DNA from: Globodera rostochiensis
Lineage: Eukaryota; Nematoda; Chromadorea; Rhabditida; Heteroderidae
Reading direction: 5' to 3'
NCBI GenBank assembly: GCA_018350325.1
Contig: JAEVLN010000023.1
Coordinates: 1,260,894-1,324,893 of the forward strand
Length of the DNA stretch: 64,000 bases
Both the position numbers and the translations under genes were made by a program. Shown in pieces: positions 1 through 12,450 of this stretch; position 1 is the first letter of the stretch; every line of letters begins with the position of its first letter. The notes below the pieces were generated by a model. It was not told the DNA's origin. It saw only the letters and a list, made by a program, of their open reading frames with translations, and made no database searches.

Positions 1-1036
1 TTCTCGTGTTCTTGATGCTTCAACGAAAGCTGATCAATGGAAACTGAAAAAGTGAAATAAAAAAATTAATTATTTTTGGGCAAAGATTTTTAAATTCAAA
101 CAATTTACCCTTCAGTTTTTGTGTCAACGAGTCGATGGTCTGTTGCTGTTTGTTCTGATACTTCTCCATCTTTGTCTGCAGAGCCCCCATTTGTTCTTCA
201 AGCTTTTTGTCGAAAGATTCTTTCATGTTCTTCAATTCCTTTTTCATCTGATGCAATTCTTCCTTTAACAGTGAATAAGCAACCCCAAAAACATCAAAAA
301 ATTTTACTAAAATTCTGACTTTTTGAATAGGGTTTTAAATGCATTTTCAAGCGGCTTAAAGAGATAAAAGCTTGAATATTAAGCCGAAAATGGGCAGTCT
401 CCAGTTTTTCCTTGGCCTGCTTCATGCCCAACAATGCCAGCAGTTCACCCCAACCGATCTTTTAAGGCAAAGTAAAAAATAATAATCCTTTTTTATGATA
501 AAAACTGCAAAATTCTATTTTGGTCCATCCCTGTCCCCAACCGATCTTTAAAGTAAAAAACAAATTCATTTTTATGATTAAAACCGCGAAATTTGTTTGT
601 TTTTTTTGACTAAATATAAAACTCACCTCCAATTGGGCAGTGTTTGTTTGTTGCCCATCTTTAGCAGCCGCCGATTCGTTTCCACCTCCGTGTTCTGCTG
701 CAATTTTGCCCCGATCGTCCGCAGCTGCTTCTAATTACAGAATTAAACAAAAATGAAAAAAATAAATCGTTTAAATGTTTATTAATTACCCAACAAATCG
801 AAACTGGCGCTTGAAGTTGGTGAATTGGTCGATTGTTGACGTTCCAATTCGGCAATTCTGGCAAGCAAAATTCGCACTTGTTCGGATGGCTCCAAATTAG
901 AGAACGTTGACCCCAAATTTCCTTAAAATATTGGCAATTAAAAGGATTTTAATTTAATATTAAAAATCGATCGAAATTTCTTACTCTGATCAGCTGTTAT
1001 GTCCCCTGCAGTGGTTGATTTCGGCGAAATTGACAT
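1..1036 (-). CDS. 5' part of a coiled-coil (SPRY-family) gene, runs off the window
   Basis: Five or more exons read leftward from an ATG at 1036. They lie at 985-1036, 790-921, 627-730, about 109-262 and about 1-42, with GT-AG borders. The phases of the first three fit together (MSISPKSTTAGDITADQ, then EQVRILLARIAELERQQ, then a Gly/Ala-rich acidic exon). The next exons carry a heptad-rich stretch (HQMKKELKNMKESF) and the start of [11 protein letters not shown]. The same exon set heads the SPRY genes at 2,762 and 30,553, so a SPRY domain probably follows to the left of base 1; this is inference. A further candidate exon near 420-465 (GELLALLGMKQAKEKLET) is uncertain. No signal peptide is seen. 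Intactness cannot be judged. Confidence 0.6.
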
Positions 1037-2761
1037 GTTAAATTTACTATAAAATTTTAAGTTTTAGTTCTAAAATGAGAAAATTTTAAAAACTAAACAT
1101 TTAGGTAACCGTTTTGAATGAATTGACATATTTATTTTACTACATAGTAAATTTAATTCTTTTTTTTTCAAAAAATCATTGATATTGAAATCATTCTGAT
1201 CATATTCGTGATCAGCGAGCTCGAAACCCCCCCCCCCCCTCCGGGTACTTCAGAAATGCGCCAAACCCTCTTAAAACGTTTTTTTGTAGGACCTGTAAAC
1301 TCTAACGATTGCCGTACACTAACTTTTACCAATTAAGTAAATGCCAAAAAAGAGCAATCGATATAATAAAACATATTTGGGGGGATACGAAGGGGGCATT
1401 TTTGCACAAAATGTGTGGAGTAACCATAAATGAATTGACCGTTCAAAGGGGGCGAGGGGGGGGGGGAATGACCTGTAAACAATTGTTGTGGACGGGGGAT
1501 GATTGGCGCGCCAACAAAATTTAAAATGTAATTTTTTGCAAATTTTAGACGGCACAAATCGCTTTGTGTCTCACACTTCAGTGCCAGCAATTGAAGTCTA
1601 TAGTAGAGTAGCACGGGCCCGTTTTGGAAAACCCCGGGACCGGGACCAACCGGCGGTACTTTTCAAGGGAAACATTTTTTTTGTTCAATGGGAAAACAAA
1701 TTTTTTTTTTTATATTCAAAGTATCTCCCTCATTTTCTTTTCACCTTTAATTGCATCATCATCATTCTTTTTTTTGAGAATTCTGCTTTACTATTGGGGA
1801 AATTTTTTTGATATTTTGACTCAATTTTGATAGAAAAGACACTACTAGTTCGAATTTCGTGGAAGACGGACATTCCAGCTCGAATTTATTTTGTCCTAAC
1901 TTTTTTCAAACCCAACCAAATCAAACAACTTTTGACTTGTCTTGACTCTCTTGCTAGAGGCCTGCTTGCTTTCGATTTTAAAAAGAATTCATTTTTAAGT
2001 ATTCTTGAAAAAAATCCCGTTACAAAATTACGGGGGGATTCTTCTGGACATAATCTTTGTTAATTTTCTATTATTGTGATGAAATTGTTGTTTACAAAAA
2101 AAAAGAATGAAGAAAAAAAGGACGACGGTGAAAAAAACTCCCAAAATCTCTGTTTCTCTCCTCTATATTTATCTTTTATTTCACACAAAAAAAGCGAGTG
2201 ATGTTTTTGTCCATTGTTTATTAAAAACTCGACGAAATCCACTCGATGAAATGTCGGCGCCTCCGTATCTGTCCTTATTTATAAGATTTGTTCTTTTTTG
2301 AGGGATGCCAAACTTATAAATTTTAAAGGTTCTTATTTATGAGATCGATCAGTTGGGTGGGCTTTATGTAGGTGAATTCAATTCGATGTTTTGCAAAATC
2401 CGTCGACATTTTGATGATTTTAATTGTAAGATGCGAAAAAAGTTTCTGGAAATTGTTAGAATTCGGGACCGGAGTTCGAAGTTCAGTTGAAACGGAGTCA
2501 GGTTCGGCTTCTACGACTCCGAAAACCCTTTAAAATTCTGTTATCACATAACAAACAAACCACCCAATTGTTGACAGGTCATTCATTCCCTCTACCCCTT
2601 TGACCTGTCAACTCACTTCTGTTTCTCTACACATTTGGCAAGTACCTCCCCCGCATTCAAAAAATATGATATCGATTACCAACGGTTAAAGCATTTTTTA
2701 AACATATGTGTATGTATGTCATTTTAGAAAGTAAAAAATTGGAATTTTGTAGTAAATTAAC
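1037..2761. other. AT-rich intergenic stretch, no gene recognised
   Basis: Short open frames here have no splice context or recognisable motif. It holds homopolymer runs (C-run near 1228-1241, G-run near 1456-1466) and near 1614-1660 a fragment of the dispersed CCCGGGACCGGGACC-type repeat seen better at 16,481 and 53,575. Confidence 0.5.
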
Positions 2762-4400
2762 ATGGACCTTACTGAAGAAGTGCGTATTTTACGGGACAAA
2801 ATTGCCCAATTGGAACGCCAACAAACGAGCAATTTGCCAACCTCCTCAAGTGCCGGTTTCGATTTGGTTGCACAAAGTGGAAAGCGTAGAAAAATAGAAG
2901 GAAATGATGAAATGGAAGAATGGAAAAGAGTTGCGAAATTGGAGCACGAAAAGGTGAATATATTTTCTAACAAAATCATTTCATTTTTTTCTTTGCCATT
3001 TGTTCAGGATGCACTCCGCGCCGAGTTGGAACATCAAAAACTGCAAAATGCTTACAACGAGCTAGCCGCAGAGCTAAAAATAAAGGAATTAAAGCAGCAA
3101 CTGAACCAAATGGGTAAGATTTTTACCATAAAAAAGCGAAAAGAATTCAGCTTTTTAGTTTCCATTTTCAGTTTTTGTTGATGCAAAGTGATCAGAAGGC
3201 ATTGCTGGACAGACTTAATGGACTTGAGCAAAAGCAAACGGCAAATTCTGAACAACAAAAAGCTGATCAAACATTTTTGGGGCAATTGGTTGAAGAACAG
3301 AACAAAAAGTTTGAGGAACAGAAAGAAACGGACAAAAGAATGCTTCAAAAACAAATGGACAAATTAAGAAACAGTTCGAAAAAAGAGTTTGAAAAGGTTG
3401 GAAATATGGACAAATATGTAATTTAAGATCGCAATTTTTAATTAAATAATTAAAGGGAATCAATCAGCTGAAGGGCGAACTGAGTGCAAAAATGGAGCAG
3501 TATCAGAAAGAACAGCAACTGAACATTGTCGACTTGCGAAAGACAGTTACCGTGTTAAATGGGGCAATTGGAAAAGGTGATTTCAACAAAAATTTGTACA
3601 GAACTCGAAAATTCCTTGGTCTTTGATCAAAATTTTCAAAAATTTGCCGATTTTCAATTTTTTTTTTCTTTTGAAAACTTCTGGGGTGAGGGGGTCGGCG
3701 GTGCCGATAGGCGTCGCCGAGAAAATTTTGATGGTCCAAAGTTGCTAAATTTTTGTAACATTTTGCCAAGGAATTTGCTGGAACGTTTTCAAAATTGCGG
3801 GACGGTGGATCCCGCATTTCTCCCGTTTCCTCTAAAATCCCGCTCGGCAAAAAAGTGCGGGATCGGGAGCGGGAATCCCGCACTTTTCCCGCGGGAATCC
3901 CGTTCCCTCCCGTCTCTTGTTTGGATTTTAATATTTTAAAACAATAAAATTTATATTTTAATAGGGCTTACACTCCTAAACTTTTGGACGCCATCATCTG
4001 CGTTTAAGACAATTGCAATCGTCTGTCTGGACCAATTGATCGTCGAATATGTTGGAAAAAAGCAACGTAAACATTTATCTGTTGCCATTTTTTGAATCAG
4101 CTCTTTTTCAGGAGCTCGAACAATCCTGGCTAAAATGCCAATTCCGAAAAAGGATTCCGGCATTTTCTATTACGAAGTGGAAATATTAGCGAAAAGAGGG
4201 TAAATAAATTTTAGAGCTTCAGAATAAATTTGAACCATTTTCCTTTGAAAAATATATTTAGCGCTCTGAACTTTGGGCTTGGGACCAAACAAATGCGATT
4301 GAATGAATGGATAGGAGAGCATGAAGGCACATATGTATACGAAGAAGATGGCACAATCATTTACACAAAAAACGGCGAACGTTTGGGTGAGAAAGAATAA
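2762..4400 (+). pseudogene. Broken coiled-coil/SPRY gene, cut off where the satellite begins
   Basis: Exons: 2762-2953 (MDLTEEVRILRDKIAQLERQ), 3008-3113, about 3160-3398, about 3455-3576 ([17 protein letters not shown]), then SPRY exons from about 3963 (GLTLLNFWTPSS), about 4111 (GIFYYEVEILAKRG) and about 4261 to 4400. Defects are visible. The codons for the family motif VSIDQ at 3160-3171 appear to have lost one base, which shifts the frame. The last SPRY exon jumps from YEEDGT to [11 protein letters not shown], losing about 35 residues including the usual FWGH...GDVIGCG segment. The usual final exon (DT...FPCVSLG...IADEI) is absent, because the satellite starts about 170 bp downstream. Only the start and the coiled coil look whole. 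Family assignment is strong; function is unknown. Confidence 0.75.
3577..3955. repeat. GC-rich interspersed repeats inside the pseudogene intron
   Basis: This stretch separates the coiled-coil exons from the SPRY exons. It holds the hairpin repeat TCGGCGGTGCCGATAGGCG (about 3694-3720) and a cluster of CCCGCA/GCGGGA inverted words at about 3800-3910. Both motifs recur elsewhere in the window, so I read this as inserted repeat material rather than exon. Confidence 0.55.
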
Positions 4401-4988
4401 TACTTGGGCAATTCATTTTTATGAATATAATACACAAAAAATTATGTAAATTACTGTTGCTGAAATTTAAGAAACTAAGTTTTTGTTAAATTTTTTTTGT
4501 TTTTATTTGAACACACTGCCGGTTAAAATAAATAATTTCGCAAAAAAACCGTCGTCGTTTTTGTTGCACCCAGAATTGGGAATTTTGTGAAGTTTATGTG
4601 TATTCCTAATAATTATTTCACAAGGGAGACCAACAATTCTAATTCATTAAAATAAGCTTTTTTCCCAGTTGTTTTTCGTAGTTTTCTTGAAATTCTGAGA
4701 CTCAAATGGGAATTTTGTAAAGTTTATGTGTAATTCCTAATAATTATTTCACAAGAGAGACCTACAATTCTAATTCATTAAAATAAGCTTTTTTCCCAGT
4801 TGTTTTTCGTAGTTTTCTTGAAATTCTGAGACTCAAATGGGAATTTTGTAAAGTTTATGATAATTATTTCACAAGGGAGACCAACAATTCTAATTCATTA
4901 AAATAAGCTTTTTTCCCAGTTGTTTTTCGTAGTTTTCTTGAAATTCTGAGACTCAAATGGGAATTTTGTGAAGTTTATGTGTAATTCC

Positions 4989-5683
4989 CAGGGCTGCTAC
5001 TTTTAGGTAAGAAAAATTGGAGAATAGGTACCTAAATAGGTGAGAAAAAATGCCAAAATAGGTACTAAATAGGTACAAAAACCGTGAAATAGGTACAAAA
5101 ATAGGTAAGTAAAAAATTTTTACCGAAAATTTTTAAACATCAAACAAAAAAAGGGATTATAAATAAAAGCATATTTTGGGGTTTCGAGCATATTTTGGCA
5201 TTTTTCATCGATTTCTGACTGTTTTAAAAAAATAATTCATATTTAACGATAGCCTTTTAGTCATTTTCGAAAAAAATCCATAAAACTCGCATAAAAATAA
5301 GGAAACAAATTCGGCGCTGAAAAGGCCGCGCCCAAATGGCGCTGGAGCCGAAATGGCCAGAGTGATGAGTTGACCTGGCGTTTAAAACTACCGGAATTGC
5401 CATTTTTCGGTATTTTTGGTGCACATTTTGGCTTTTTTTTTGGCATTTTCAGCAGAATTATATAAAAAAAATTAAAAAACATGAAAATAGGTAACAAAAA
5501 GGTCGAAATAGGTAGAAAATAGGTACCTAGGTAATAGGTATAAAAAAGCCGAAATAGGTAAAAATAGTTATTATAAAGTCCATTCTAGGAGCCTCAAATT
5601 GAGCTAAAAACGTGTTTTTCGTGCTTAACTCAGCGTGCAAAGCTCGCAGAAAAATAGGTATTTACCTAAAAGTAGCAGCCCTG
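4989..5683. mobile_element. hAT-type non-autonomous element, satellite copy 1
   Basis: The 695-bp element has terminal inverted repeats CAGGGCTGCTACTTTTAGG / CCTAAAAGTAGCAGCCCTG and is flanked by the 8-bp direct repeat GTAATTCC (4981-4988 and 5684-5691), the target size of hAT transposons. Near both ends the word AATAGGTA recurs many times, as expected of subterminal transposase-binding repeats. No transposase frame is present; a 78-codon antisense frame has no recognisable motif. Confidence 0.9.
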
Positions 5684-6458
5684 GTAATTCCTAATAATTA
5701 TTTCACAAGAGAGACCTACAATTCTAATTCTAAGCTTTTTTCCCAGTTGTTTTTCGTAGTTTTTTTGAAATTCTGAGACTCAAATGGGAATTTTGTAAAG
5801 TTTATGTGTAATCCTAATAATTATTTCACAAGAGAGACCTACAATTCTAATTCATTAAAATAAGCTTTTTTCCCAGTTGTTTTTCGTAGTTTTCTTGAAA
5901 TTCTGAGACTCAAATGGGAATTTTGTAAAGTTTATGTGTAATTCCTAATAATTATTTCACAAGAGAGACCTACAATTCTAATTCATTAAAATAAGCTTTT
6001 TTCCCAGTTGTTTTTCGTAGTTTTCTTGAAATTCTGAGACTCAAATGGGAATTTTGTGAAGTTTATGTGTAATTCCTAATAATTATTTCACAAGGGAGAC
6101 CAACAATTCTAATTCATTAAAATAAGCTTTTTTCCCAGTTGTTTTTCGTAGTTTTCTTGAAATTCTGAGACTCAAATGGGAATTTTGTAAAGTTTATGTG
6201 TAATTCCTAATAATTATTTCACAAGAGAGACCTACAATTCTAATTCATTAAAATAAGCTTTTTTCCCAGTTGTTTTTCGTAGTTTTCTTGAAATTCTGAG
6301 ACTCAAATGGGAATTTTGTAAAGTTTATGATAATTATTTCACAAGGGAGACCAACAATTCTAATTCATTAAAATAAGCTTTTTTCCCAGTTGTTTTTCGT
6401 AGTTTTCTTGAAATTCTGAGACTCAAATGGGAATTTTGTGAAGTTTATGTGTAATTCC

Positions 6459-7154
6459 CAGGGCTGCTACTTTTAGGTAAGAAAAATTGGAGAATAGGTA
6501 CCTAAATAGGTGAGAAAAAATGCCAAAATAGGTACTAAATAGGTACAAAAACCGTGAAATAGGTACAAAAATAGGTAAGTAAAAATTTTTACCGAAAATT
6601 TTTAAACATCAAACAAAAAAAGGGATTATAAATAAAAGCATATTTTGGGGTTTCGAGCATATTTTGGCATTTTTCATCGATTTCTGACTGTTTTAAAAAA
6701 ATAATTCATATTTAACGATAGCCTTTTAGTCATTTTCGAAAAAAAATCCATAAAACTCGCATAAAAATAAGGAAACAAATTCGGCGCTGAAAAGGCCGCG
6801 CCCAAATGGCGCTGGAGCCGAAATGGCCAGAGTGATGAGTTGACCTGGCGTTTAAAACTACCGGAATTGCCATTTTTCGGTATTTTTGGTGCACATTTTG
6901 GCTTTTTTTTTTGGCATTTTCAGCAGAATTATATAAAAAAAATTAAAAAACATGAAAATAGGTAACAAAAAGGTCGAAATAGGTAGAAAATAGGTACCTA
7001 GGTAATAGGTATAAAAAAGCCGAAATAGGTAAAAATAGTTATTATAAAGTCCATTCTAGGAGCCTCAAATTGAGCTAAAAACGTGTTTTTCGTGCTTAAC
7101 TCAGCGTGCAAAGCTCGCAGAAAAATAGGTATTTACCTAAAAGTAGCAGCCCTG
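6459..7154. mobile_element. hAT-type non-autonomous element, satellite copy 2
   Basis: A 696-bp copy nearly identical to 4989-5683, in the same orientation with the same GTAATTCC flanks (6451-6458 and 7155-7162). The monomer on its right has the same deletion (TTCTAATTCTAAGC) as the other copies. This shows joint amplification with the satellite rather than independent insertion. Confidence 0.9.
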
Positions 7155-8202
7155 GTAATTCCTAATAATTATTTCACAAGAGAGACCTACAATTCTAATT
7201 CTAAGCTTTTTTCCCAGTTGTTTTTCGTAGTTTTTTTGAAATTCTGAGACTCAAATGGGAATTTTGTAAAGTTTATGTGTAATCCTAATAATTATTTCAC
7301 AAGAGAGACCTACAATTCTAATTCATTAAAGTAAGCTTTTTTCCCAGTTGTTTTTCGTAGTTTTCTTGAAATTCTGAGACTCAAATGGGAATTTTGTAAA
7401 GTTTATGTGTAATTCCTAATAATTATTTCACAAGAGAGACCTACAATTCTAATTCATTAAAATAAGCTTTTTTCCCAGTTGTTTTTCGTAGTTTTCTTGA
7501 AATTCTGAGACTCAAATGGGAATTTTGTGAAGTTTATGTGTAATTCCTAATAATTATTTCACAAGGGAGACCAACAATTCTAATTCATTAAAATAAGCTT
7601 TTTTCCCAGTTGTTTTTCGTAGTTTTCTTGAAATTCTGAGACTCAAATGGGAATTTTGTGAAGTTTATGTGTAATTCCTAATAATTATTTCACAAGGGAG
7701 ACCAACAATTCTAATTCATTAAAATAAGCTTTTTTCCCAGTTGTTTTTCGTAGTTTTCTTGAAATTCTGAGACTCAAATGGGAATTTTGTGAAGTTTATG
7801 TGTAATTCCTAATAATTATTTCACAAGGGAGACCAACAATTTTAATTCATTAAAATAAGCTTTTTTCCCAGTTGTTTTTCGTAGTTTTCTTGAAATTCTG
7901 AGACTCAAATGGGAATTTTGTGAAGTTTATGTGTAATTCCTAATAATTATTTCACAAGAGAGACCTACAATTCTAATTCATTAAAATAAGCTTTTTTCCC
8001 AGTTGTTTTTCGTAGTTTTCTTGAAATTCTGAGACTCAAATGGGAATTTTGTAAAGTTTATGTGTAATTCCTAATAATTATTTCACAAGAGAGACCTACA
8101 ATTCTAATTCATTAAAATAAGCTTTTTTCCCAGTTGTTTTTCGTAGTTTTCTTGAAATTCTGAGACTCAAATGGGAATTTTGTGAAGTTTATGTGTAATT
8201 CC

Positions 8203-8897
8203 CAGGGCTGCTACTTTTAGGTAAGAAAAATTGGAGAATAGGTACCTAAATAGGTGAGAAAAAATGCCAAAATAGGTACTAAATAGGTACAAAAACCGTG
8301 AAATAGGTACAAAAATAGGTAAGTAAAAAATTCTTACCGAAAATTTTTAAACATCAAACAAAAAAAGGGATTATAAATAAAAGCATATTTTGGGGTTTCG
8401 AGCATATTTTGGCATTTTTCATCGATTTCTGACTGTTTTAAAAAAATAATTCATATTTAACGATAGCCTTTTAGTCATTTTCGAAAAAAATCCATAAAAC
8501 TCGCATAAAAATAAGGAAACAAATTCGGCGCTGAAAAGGCCGCGCCCAAATGGCGCTGGAGCCGAAATGGCCAGAGTGATGAGTTGACCTGGCGTTTAAA
8601 ACTACCGGAATTGCCATTTTTCGGTATTTTTGGTGCACATTTTGGCTTTTTTTTTGGCATTTTCAGCAGAATTATATAAAAAAAATTAAAAAACATGAAA
8701 ATAGGTAACAAAAAGGTCGAAATAGGTAGAAAATAGGTACCTAGGTAATAGGTATAAAAAAGCCGAAATAGGTAAAAATAGTTATTATAAAGTCCATTCT
8801 AGGAGCCTCAAATTGAGCTAAAAACGTGTTTTTCGTGCTTAACTCAGCGTGCAAAGCTCGCAGAAAAATAGGTATTTACCTAAAAGTAGCAGCCCTG
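8203..8897. mobile_element. hAT-type non-autonomous element, satellite copy 3
   Basis: Third copy, 695 bp, same orientation, same 8-bp GTAATTCC flanks and same private right-hand monomer variants (deleted TTCTAATTCTAAGC monomer, then GTGTAATCCTAAT). Copy starts are 1,470 and 1,744 bp apart; the difference is about two monomers. Confidence 0.9.
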
Positions 8898-11800
8898 GTA
8901 ATTCCTAATAATTATTTCACAAGAGAGACCTACAATTCTAATTCTAAGCTTTTTTCCCAGTTGTTTTTCGTAGTTTTTTTGAAATTCTGAGACTCAAATG
9001 GGAATTTTGTAAAGTTTATGTGTAATCCTAATAATTATTTCACAAGAGAGACCTACAATTCTAATTCATTAAAATAAGCTTTTTTCCCAGTTGTTTTTCG
9101 TAGTTTTCTTGAAATTCTGAGACTCAAATGGCAATTTTGTGAAGTTTATGTGTAATTCCTAATAATTATTTCACAAGGGAGACCAACAATTCTAATTCAT
9201 TAAAATAAGCTTTTTTCCCAGTTGTTTTTCGTAGTTTTCTTGAAATTCTGAGATTCAAATGGGAATTTTGTGAAGTTTATGTGTAATTCCTAATAATTAT
9301 TTCACAAGGGAGACCAACAATTCTAATTCATTAAAATAAGCTTTTTTCCCAGTTGTGTTTCGTAGTTTTCTTGAAATTCTGAGACTCAAATGGGAATTTT
9401 GTGAAGTTTATGTGTAATTCCTAATAATTATTTCACAAGAGAGACCTACAATTCTAATTCATTAAAATAAGCTTTTTTCCCAGTTGTTTTTCGTAGTTTT
9501 CTTGAAATTCTGAGACTCAAATGGGAATTTTGTGAAGTTTATGTGTAATTCCTAATAATTATTTCACAAGGGAGACCAACAATTCTAATTCATTAAAATA
9601 AGCTTTTTTCCCAGTTGTTTTTCGTAGTTTTCTTGAAATTCTGAGACTCAAATGGGAATTTTGTAAAGTTTATGTGTAATTCCTAATAATTATTTCACAA
9701 GAGAGACCTACAATTCTAATTCATTAAAATAAGCTTTTTTCCCAGTTGTTTTTCGTAGTTTTCTTGAAATTCTGAGACTCAAATGGGAATTTTGTAAAGT
9801 TTATGATAATTATTTCACAAGAGAGACCTACAATTCTAATTCATTAAAATAAGCTTTTTTCCCAGTTGTTTTTCGTAGTTTTCTTGAAATTCTGAGACTC
9901 AAATGGGAATTTTGTGAAGTTTATGTATAATTCCTAATAATTATTTCACAAGAGAGACCTACAATTCTAATTCATTAAAATAAGCTTTTTTCCCAGTTGT
10001 TTTTCGTAGTTTTCTTGAAATTCTGAGACTCAAATGGGAATTTTGTGAAGTTTATGTGTAATTCCTAATAATTATTTCACAAGGGAGACCAACAATTCTA
10101 ATTCATTAAAATAAGCTTTTTTCCCAGTTGTTTTTCGTAGTTTTCTTGAAATTCTGAGACTCAAATGGGAATTTTGTGAAGTTTATGTGTAATTCCTAAT
10201 AATTATTTCACAAGGGAGACCAACAATTCTAATTCATTAAAATAAGCTTTTTTCCCAGTTGTGTTTCGTAGTTTTCTTGAAATTCTGAGACTCAAATGGG
10301 AATTTTGTGAAGTTTATGTGTAATTCCTAATAATTATTTCACAAGAGAGACCTACAATTCTAATTCATTAAAATAAGCTTTTTTCCCAGTTGTTTTTCGT
10401 AGTTTTCTTGAAATTCTGAGACTCAAATGGGAATTTTGTGAAGTTTATGTGTAATTCCTAATAATTATTTCACAAGGGAGACCAACAATTCTAATTCATT
10501 AAAATAAGCTTTTTTCCCAGTTGTTTTTCGTAGTTTTCTTGAAATTCTGAGACTCAAATGGGAATTTTGTAAAGTTTATGTGTAATTCCTAATAATTATT
10601 TCACAAGGGAGACCAACAATTCTAATTCATTAAAATAAGCTTTTTTCCCAGTTGTTTTTCGTAGTTTTCTTGAAATTCTGAGATTCAAATGGGAATTTTG
10701 TGAAGTTTATGTGTAATTCCTAATAATTATTTCACAAGAGAGACCTACAATTCTAATTCATTAAAATAAGCTTTTTTCCCAGTTGTTTTTCGTAGTTTTC
10801 TTGAAATTCTGAGACTCAAATGGGAATTTTGTGAAGTTTATGTGTAATTCCTAATAATTATTTCACAAGGGAGACCAACAATTCTAATTCATTAAAATAA
10901 GCTTTTTTCCCAGTTGTTTTTCGTAGTTTTCTTGAAATTCTGAGACTCAAATGGGAATTTTGTGAAGTTTATGTATAATTCCTAATAATTATTTCACAAG
11001 AGAGACCTACAATTCTAATTCATTAAAATAAGCTTTTTTCCCAGTTGTTTTTCGTAGTTTTCTTGAAATTCTGAGACTCAAATGGGAATTTTGTGAAGTT
11101 TATGTGTAATTCCTAATAATTATTTCACAAGGGAGACCAACAATTCTAATTCATTAAAATAAGCTTTTTTTCCCAGTTGTTTTTCGTAGTTTTCTTGAAA
11201 TTCTGAGACTCAAATGGGAATTTTGTGAAGTTTATGTGTAATTCCTAATAATTATTTCACAAGGGAGACCAACAATTCTAATTCATTAAAATAAGCTTTT
11301 TTCCCAGTTGTGTTTCGTAGTTTTCTTGAAATTCTGAGACTCAAATGGGAATTTTGTGAAGTTTATGTGTAATTCCTAATAATTATTTCACAAGAGAGAC
11401 CTACAATTCTAATTCATTAAAATAAGCTTTTTTCCCAGTTGTTTTTCGTAGTTTTCTTGAAATTCTGAGACTCAAATGGGAATTTTGTGAAGTTTATGTG
11501 TAATTCCTAATAATTATTTCACAAGGGAGACCAACAATTCTAATTCATTAAAATAAGCTTTTTTCCCAGTTGTTTTTCGTAGTTTTCTTGAAATTCTGAG
11601 ACTCAAATGGGAATTTTGTAAAGTTTATGTGTAATTCCTAATAATTATTTCACAAGGGAGACCAACAATTCTAATTCATTAAAATAAGCTTTTTTCCCAG
11701 TTGTTTTTCGTAGTTTTCTTGAAATTCTGAGATTCAAATGGGAATTTTGTGAAGTTTATGTGTAATTCCTAATAATTATTTCACAAGAGAGACCTACAAT

Positions 11801-12152
11801 TCTAATTCATTAAAATAAGCTTTTTTCCCAGTTGTTTTTCGTAGTTTTCTTGAAATTCTGAGACTCAAATGGGAATTTTGTGAAGTTTATGTGTAATTCC
11901 TAATAATTATTTCACAAGGGAGACCAACAATTCTAATTCATTAAAATAAGCTTTTTTCCCAGTTGTTTTTCGTAGTTTTCTTGAAATTCTGAGACTCAAA
12001 GTCCTCCGATGGTTTTTGCTTCTTAAAAAACATTTCGGGGGGAGGCAAGATAAAGAGCTTTTTGTAGAAAGTTATTTGCCTTGAGTTTTTATTTCCGAGA
12101 ATGTTCAATGAGAAATTTGGTCGAACGCTTTTAAATAATTTCCAACTCTTAC

Positions 12153-12450
12153 AGAGCAAAATGTCAAGCCGGGCACCGTCATTGACAAGTCCGTTGTCAG
12201 TTCCCAATGGACCGAATTCTTTTTGGTGCCACAACGCGCTCTTCACTTAGGCCATCAACTCATTTTTTCGCTCACTGCCCTTCCGTCGCCCGTATGAATG
12301 GACCGTTTGAATTAAAAAAGCCTTTTAAATTTTTAGGTGTTTATTGCGTTGGAATTCGTAAGTTTTTTAGGAAAGCGCATGGAGATGTTGGAGGAGGCGT
12401 TGGGAAACATTTCGTGGGACATTTTGAACCCGTCCAAGGGATTCTCATAA
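12153..12450 (+). pseudogene. Argonaute PIWI-domain remnant
   Basis: After an acceptor at 12152-12154 the frame reads EQNVKPGTVIDKSVVSSQ, then TEFFLVPQRAL, and continues as HLGHQLIFSLTALPSPV to a stop at 12295-12297. PGT.ID..V.....EFFLV.Q.AL is the PIWI segment just before the GT-KP strand, and LGHQ..SLTALPSPV matches the later CHxxQ...SLPxPVY segment. The roughly 40 residues normally between them are missing. A second piece, 12337-12450 after another TTTTAG, encodes KRMEMLEEALGNISWD to a stop and may be an unrelated or C-terminal exon. Argonautes bind small guide RNAs; this copy cannot fold as a PIWI domain. Family identity is from memory of the consensus. Confidence 0.65.

Larger units (their letters stand above)
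4575..12000. repeat. 131-bp satellite array (about 41 monomers) with a HindIII site per unit
   Basis: Head-to-tail monomers repeat every 131 bp (for example starts at 9420, 9551, 9682). Each holds CCTAATAATTATTTCACAAG, AAGCTTTTTTCCCAG and GAGACTCAAATGGGAATTTT. Two diagnostic types alternate: CAAGGGAGACCAAC and CAAGAGAGACCTAC. A roughly 119-bp monomer with a short deletion (AAGTTTATGATAATT) recurs. Private variants recur 1,049 bp apart (TTGTGTTTCG at 10,260 and 11,310; AGATTCAAAT at 10,681 and 11,730), showing an eight-monomer higher-order unit. Three 695-bp elements interrupt the array. The left edge abuts a truncated SPRY gene, the right edge an Argonaute relic. Confidence 0.95.

Noticed and set aside
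5261..5497. Antisense 78-codon frame repeated at 8,475-8,711
   Set aside because: It lies inside the non-autonomous hAT-type element, has a single-base length change in the middle copy (6,459 element) that closes it, and shows no motif.
4575..12000. CRISPR array
   Set aside because: Repeats are contiguous 131-bp monomers without spacers, in a eukaryotic genome.
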